Shown here in pieces: positions 61,196 through 62,000 of a stretch of 62,000 bases of DNA. The translations under genes were made by a program, and so were the position numbers. Under the pieces are notes generated by a model. That model did no database searches, was not told the origin of the DNA, and saw nothing but the letters and a program-made list of their open reading frames with translations. Position 1 is the first letter of the stretch. Every line of letters begins with the position of its first letter. The stretch lies in the NCBI GenBank assembly GCA_009746045.1, contig RPFO01000106.1:2157211-2219210 (forward strand). Direction: 5' to 3'. The stretch comes from Mesostigma viride. Taxonomy: Eukaryota; Streptophyta; Mesostigmatophyceae; Mesostigmatales; Mesostigmataceae.

Positions 61196-61623
61196 GATTG
61201 CTTTTTTGGGGGGGGGGCTGGCCTAGGCTTGCTAGTTTGGGGAATAGCTTGCAAATATAGACATTATCTCATTGATAACAGAAGGGGAAAGGGGCGTCAT
61301 GACTCATGTGGTGTTGGTACCAAAACAACGTGCGTTTATTAAAATGATTGAATCATAGCATTAGTGCATTACTGTCTGAGCCTTTTTAAAAGCCACCGTA
61401 TCAAAACCCAGCAGTTGCGTGGAAATAAGACATGATAATTATGATATAATCCGGATCACAGGCATGGCCCGTGCAACTCTGCCAGTGTGCCTCTAGGGCA
61501 TAAGCCGTAGGATAAAACAAACAAGCCACACGTGTCAAAAGTGCAGGGCTGACCGCACCCTATAGACTCTGCAACCATTATGCCCATCAAAGCCAACTGC
61601 CTGATCACTAAAGCCAATCAACC

Positions 61624-62000
61624 TTAGCAAACCATGGACGATGGGCTGGGAGATTCAGGGCAGGGCACAGCCAGCCAGTCACGCACTACTCGATTAAACA
61701 AGTCCAGCTCATCCTCTTCCTCACTATCATTGGACACATTTAACACATTTGCATGCTTGGGTGGCAGCTTCTCAGGCCTGCGCACAGTGTACCGGTTGCC
61801 TTTCGTTGCTTTTTCTTCCTAGGCTGCGTGTCCTTGCTGTCCTTCCCTTCTGACTCGGCGTCAGCAGGTCCGCTTGTTGTTGCCAGGTTGCTTTCTCCTG
61901 CCGCGCTCGAAGTTTTCTTCCCAGATTTCCCTCCGGCAGAGACGGCCGACCCTCGTCCCGCAGTTTCAGTTGCTGTATCCGCAGGCGCTTTCTCATTGCC
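61624..62000 (-). CDS. Unrecognised host-like coding segment, C-terminal part
   Basis: Entering from the right edge, the minus strand reads a hydrophilic disordered frame (KAPADTATETAGRGSA, later QPRKKKQRKATG). After a change of frame near 61800 it reads YTVRRPEKLPPKHANVLN, then SNDSEEEDELDLFNRVVRDW, with a TAA at 61624-61626. The second part looks strongly coding. A GT (CCG|GTACAC) lies at the frame change, but a matching acceptor is unclear, so this could be a small intron or an indel. It is nested beyond the GH16 exon on the opposite strand. No family recognised. Confidence 0.4.

Overview
This window is nuclear DNA from a eukaryote, most likely an alga. The evidence is two fragments of host genes with GT-AG introns, no operons, and a landscape of nested retrotransposons with LTRs, target-site duplications (TSDs) and simple-repeat tails. 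I cannot name the species. The two recognisable host genes are an EFM5/EEF1AKMT1-type lysine methyltransferase (minus strand, three exons joined at 55092-56977) and the first exon of a secreted GH16 beta-glucanase (60526-60774). Both are at the right end. Most of the rest is mobile DNA.

Layout. 1-1253: little. 1254-8420: pieces of two non-LTR (LINE) retrotransposons carrying two nearly identical copies, in opposite orientation, of an ORF1-only retroelement. 8421-10877: poorly conserved DNA with small repeats and a tRNA-Pro-like remnant. 10878-16465: nested LINE debris, including a twin-primed LINE (11696-14137) with a 12-bp TSD. 16466-17480: AT-rich DNA with no gene seen. About 17480-39270: a CCACC-rich low-complexity locus that received a Ty3/gypsy chromovirus (Gypsy-1, 17867-29497, minus strand) and a hAT-like DNA transposon (30136-39034), which was itself hit by a Ty1/copia-like element (30956-38588, plus strand). 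39645-53130: a second chromovirus (Gypsy-2, plus strand), interrupted by a complete ORF1-only element (43299-45345). 53131-54721: a LINE-type 3' fragment and a short tail fragment. 54722-62000: host DNA.

How the elements work. Both gypsy elements have the order leader ORF, gag, PR-RT-RNaseH-IN-chromodomain, 3' accessory ORFs. The leader ORF carries an RNase H1-type hybrid-binding (viroplasmin-like) domain. The 3' accessory module is conserved between the two elements and matches no family I recognise. The copia-like element places its aspartic protease between integrase and reverse transcriptase and has AG...CT LTR ends. The LINE and ORF1-only families share a 3'-terminal CUCC-CAAC-GGAG hairpin followed by (TTAA)n-type tails, which suggests the ORF1-only elements are mobilised in trans by LINE enzymes.

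Many frames in young-looking elements are broken by single missing bases, often in homopolymers. Some of this may be uncorrected long-read error rather than decay.
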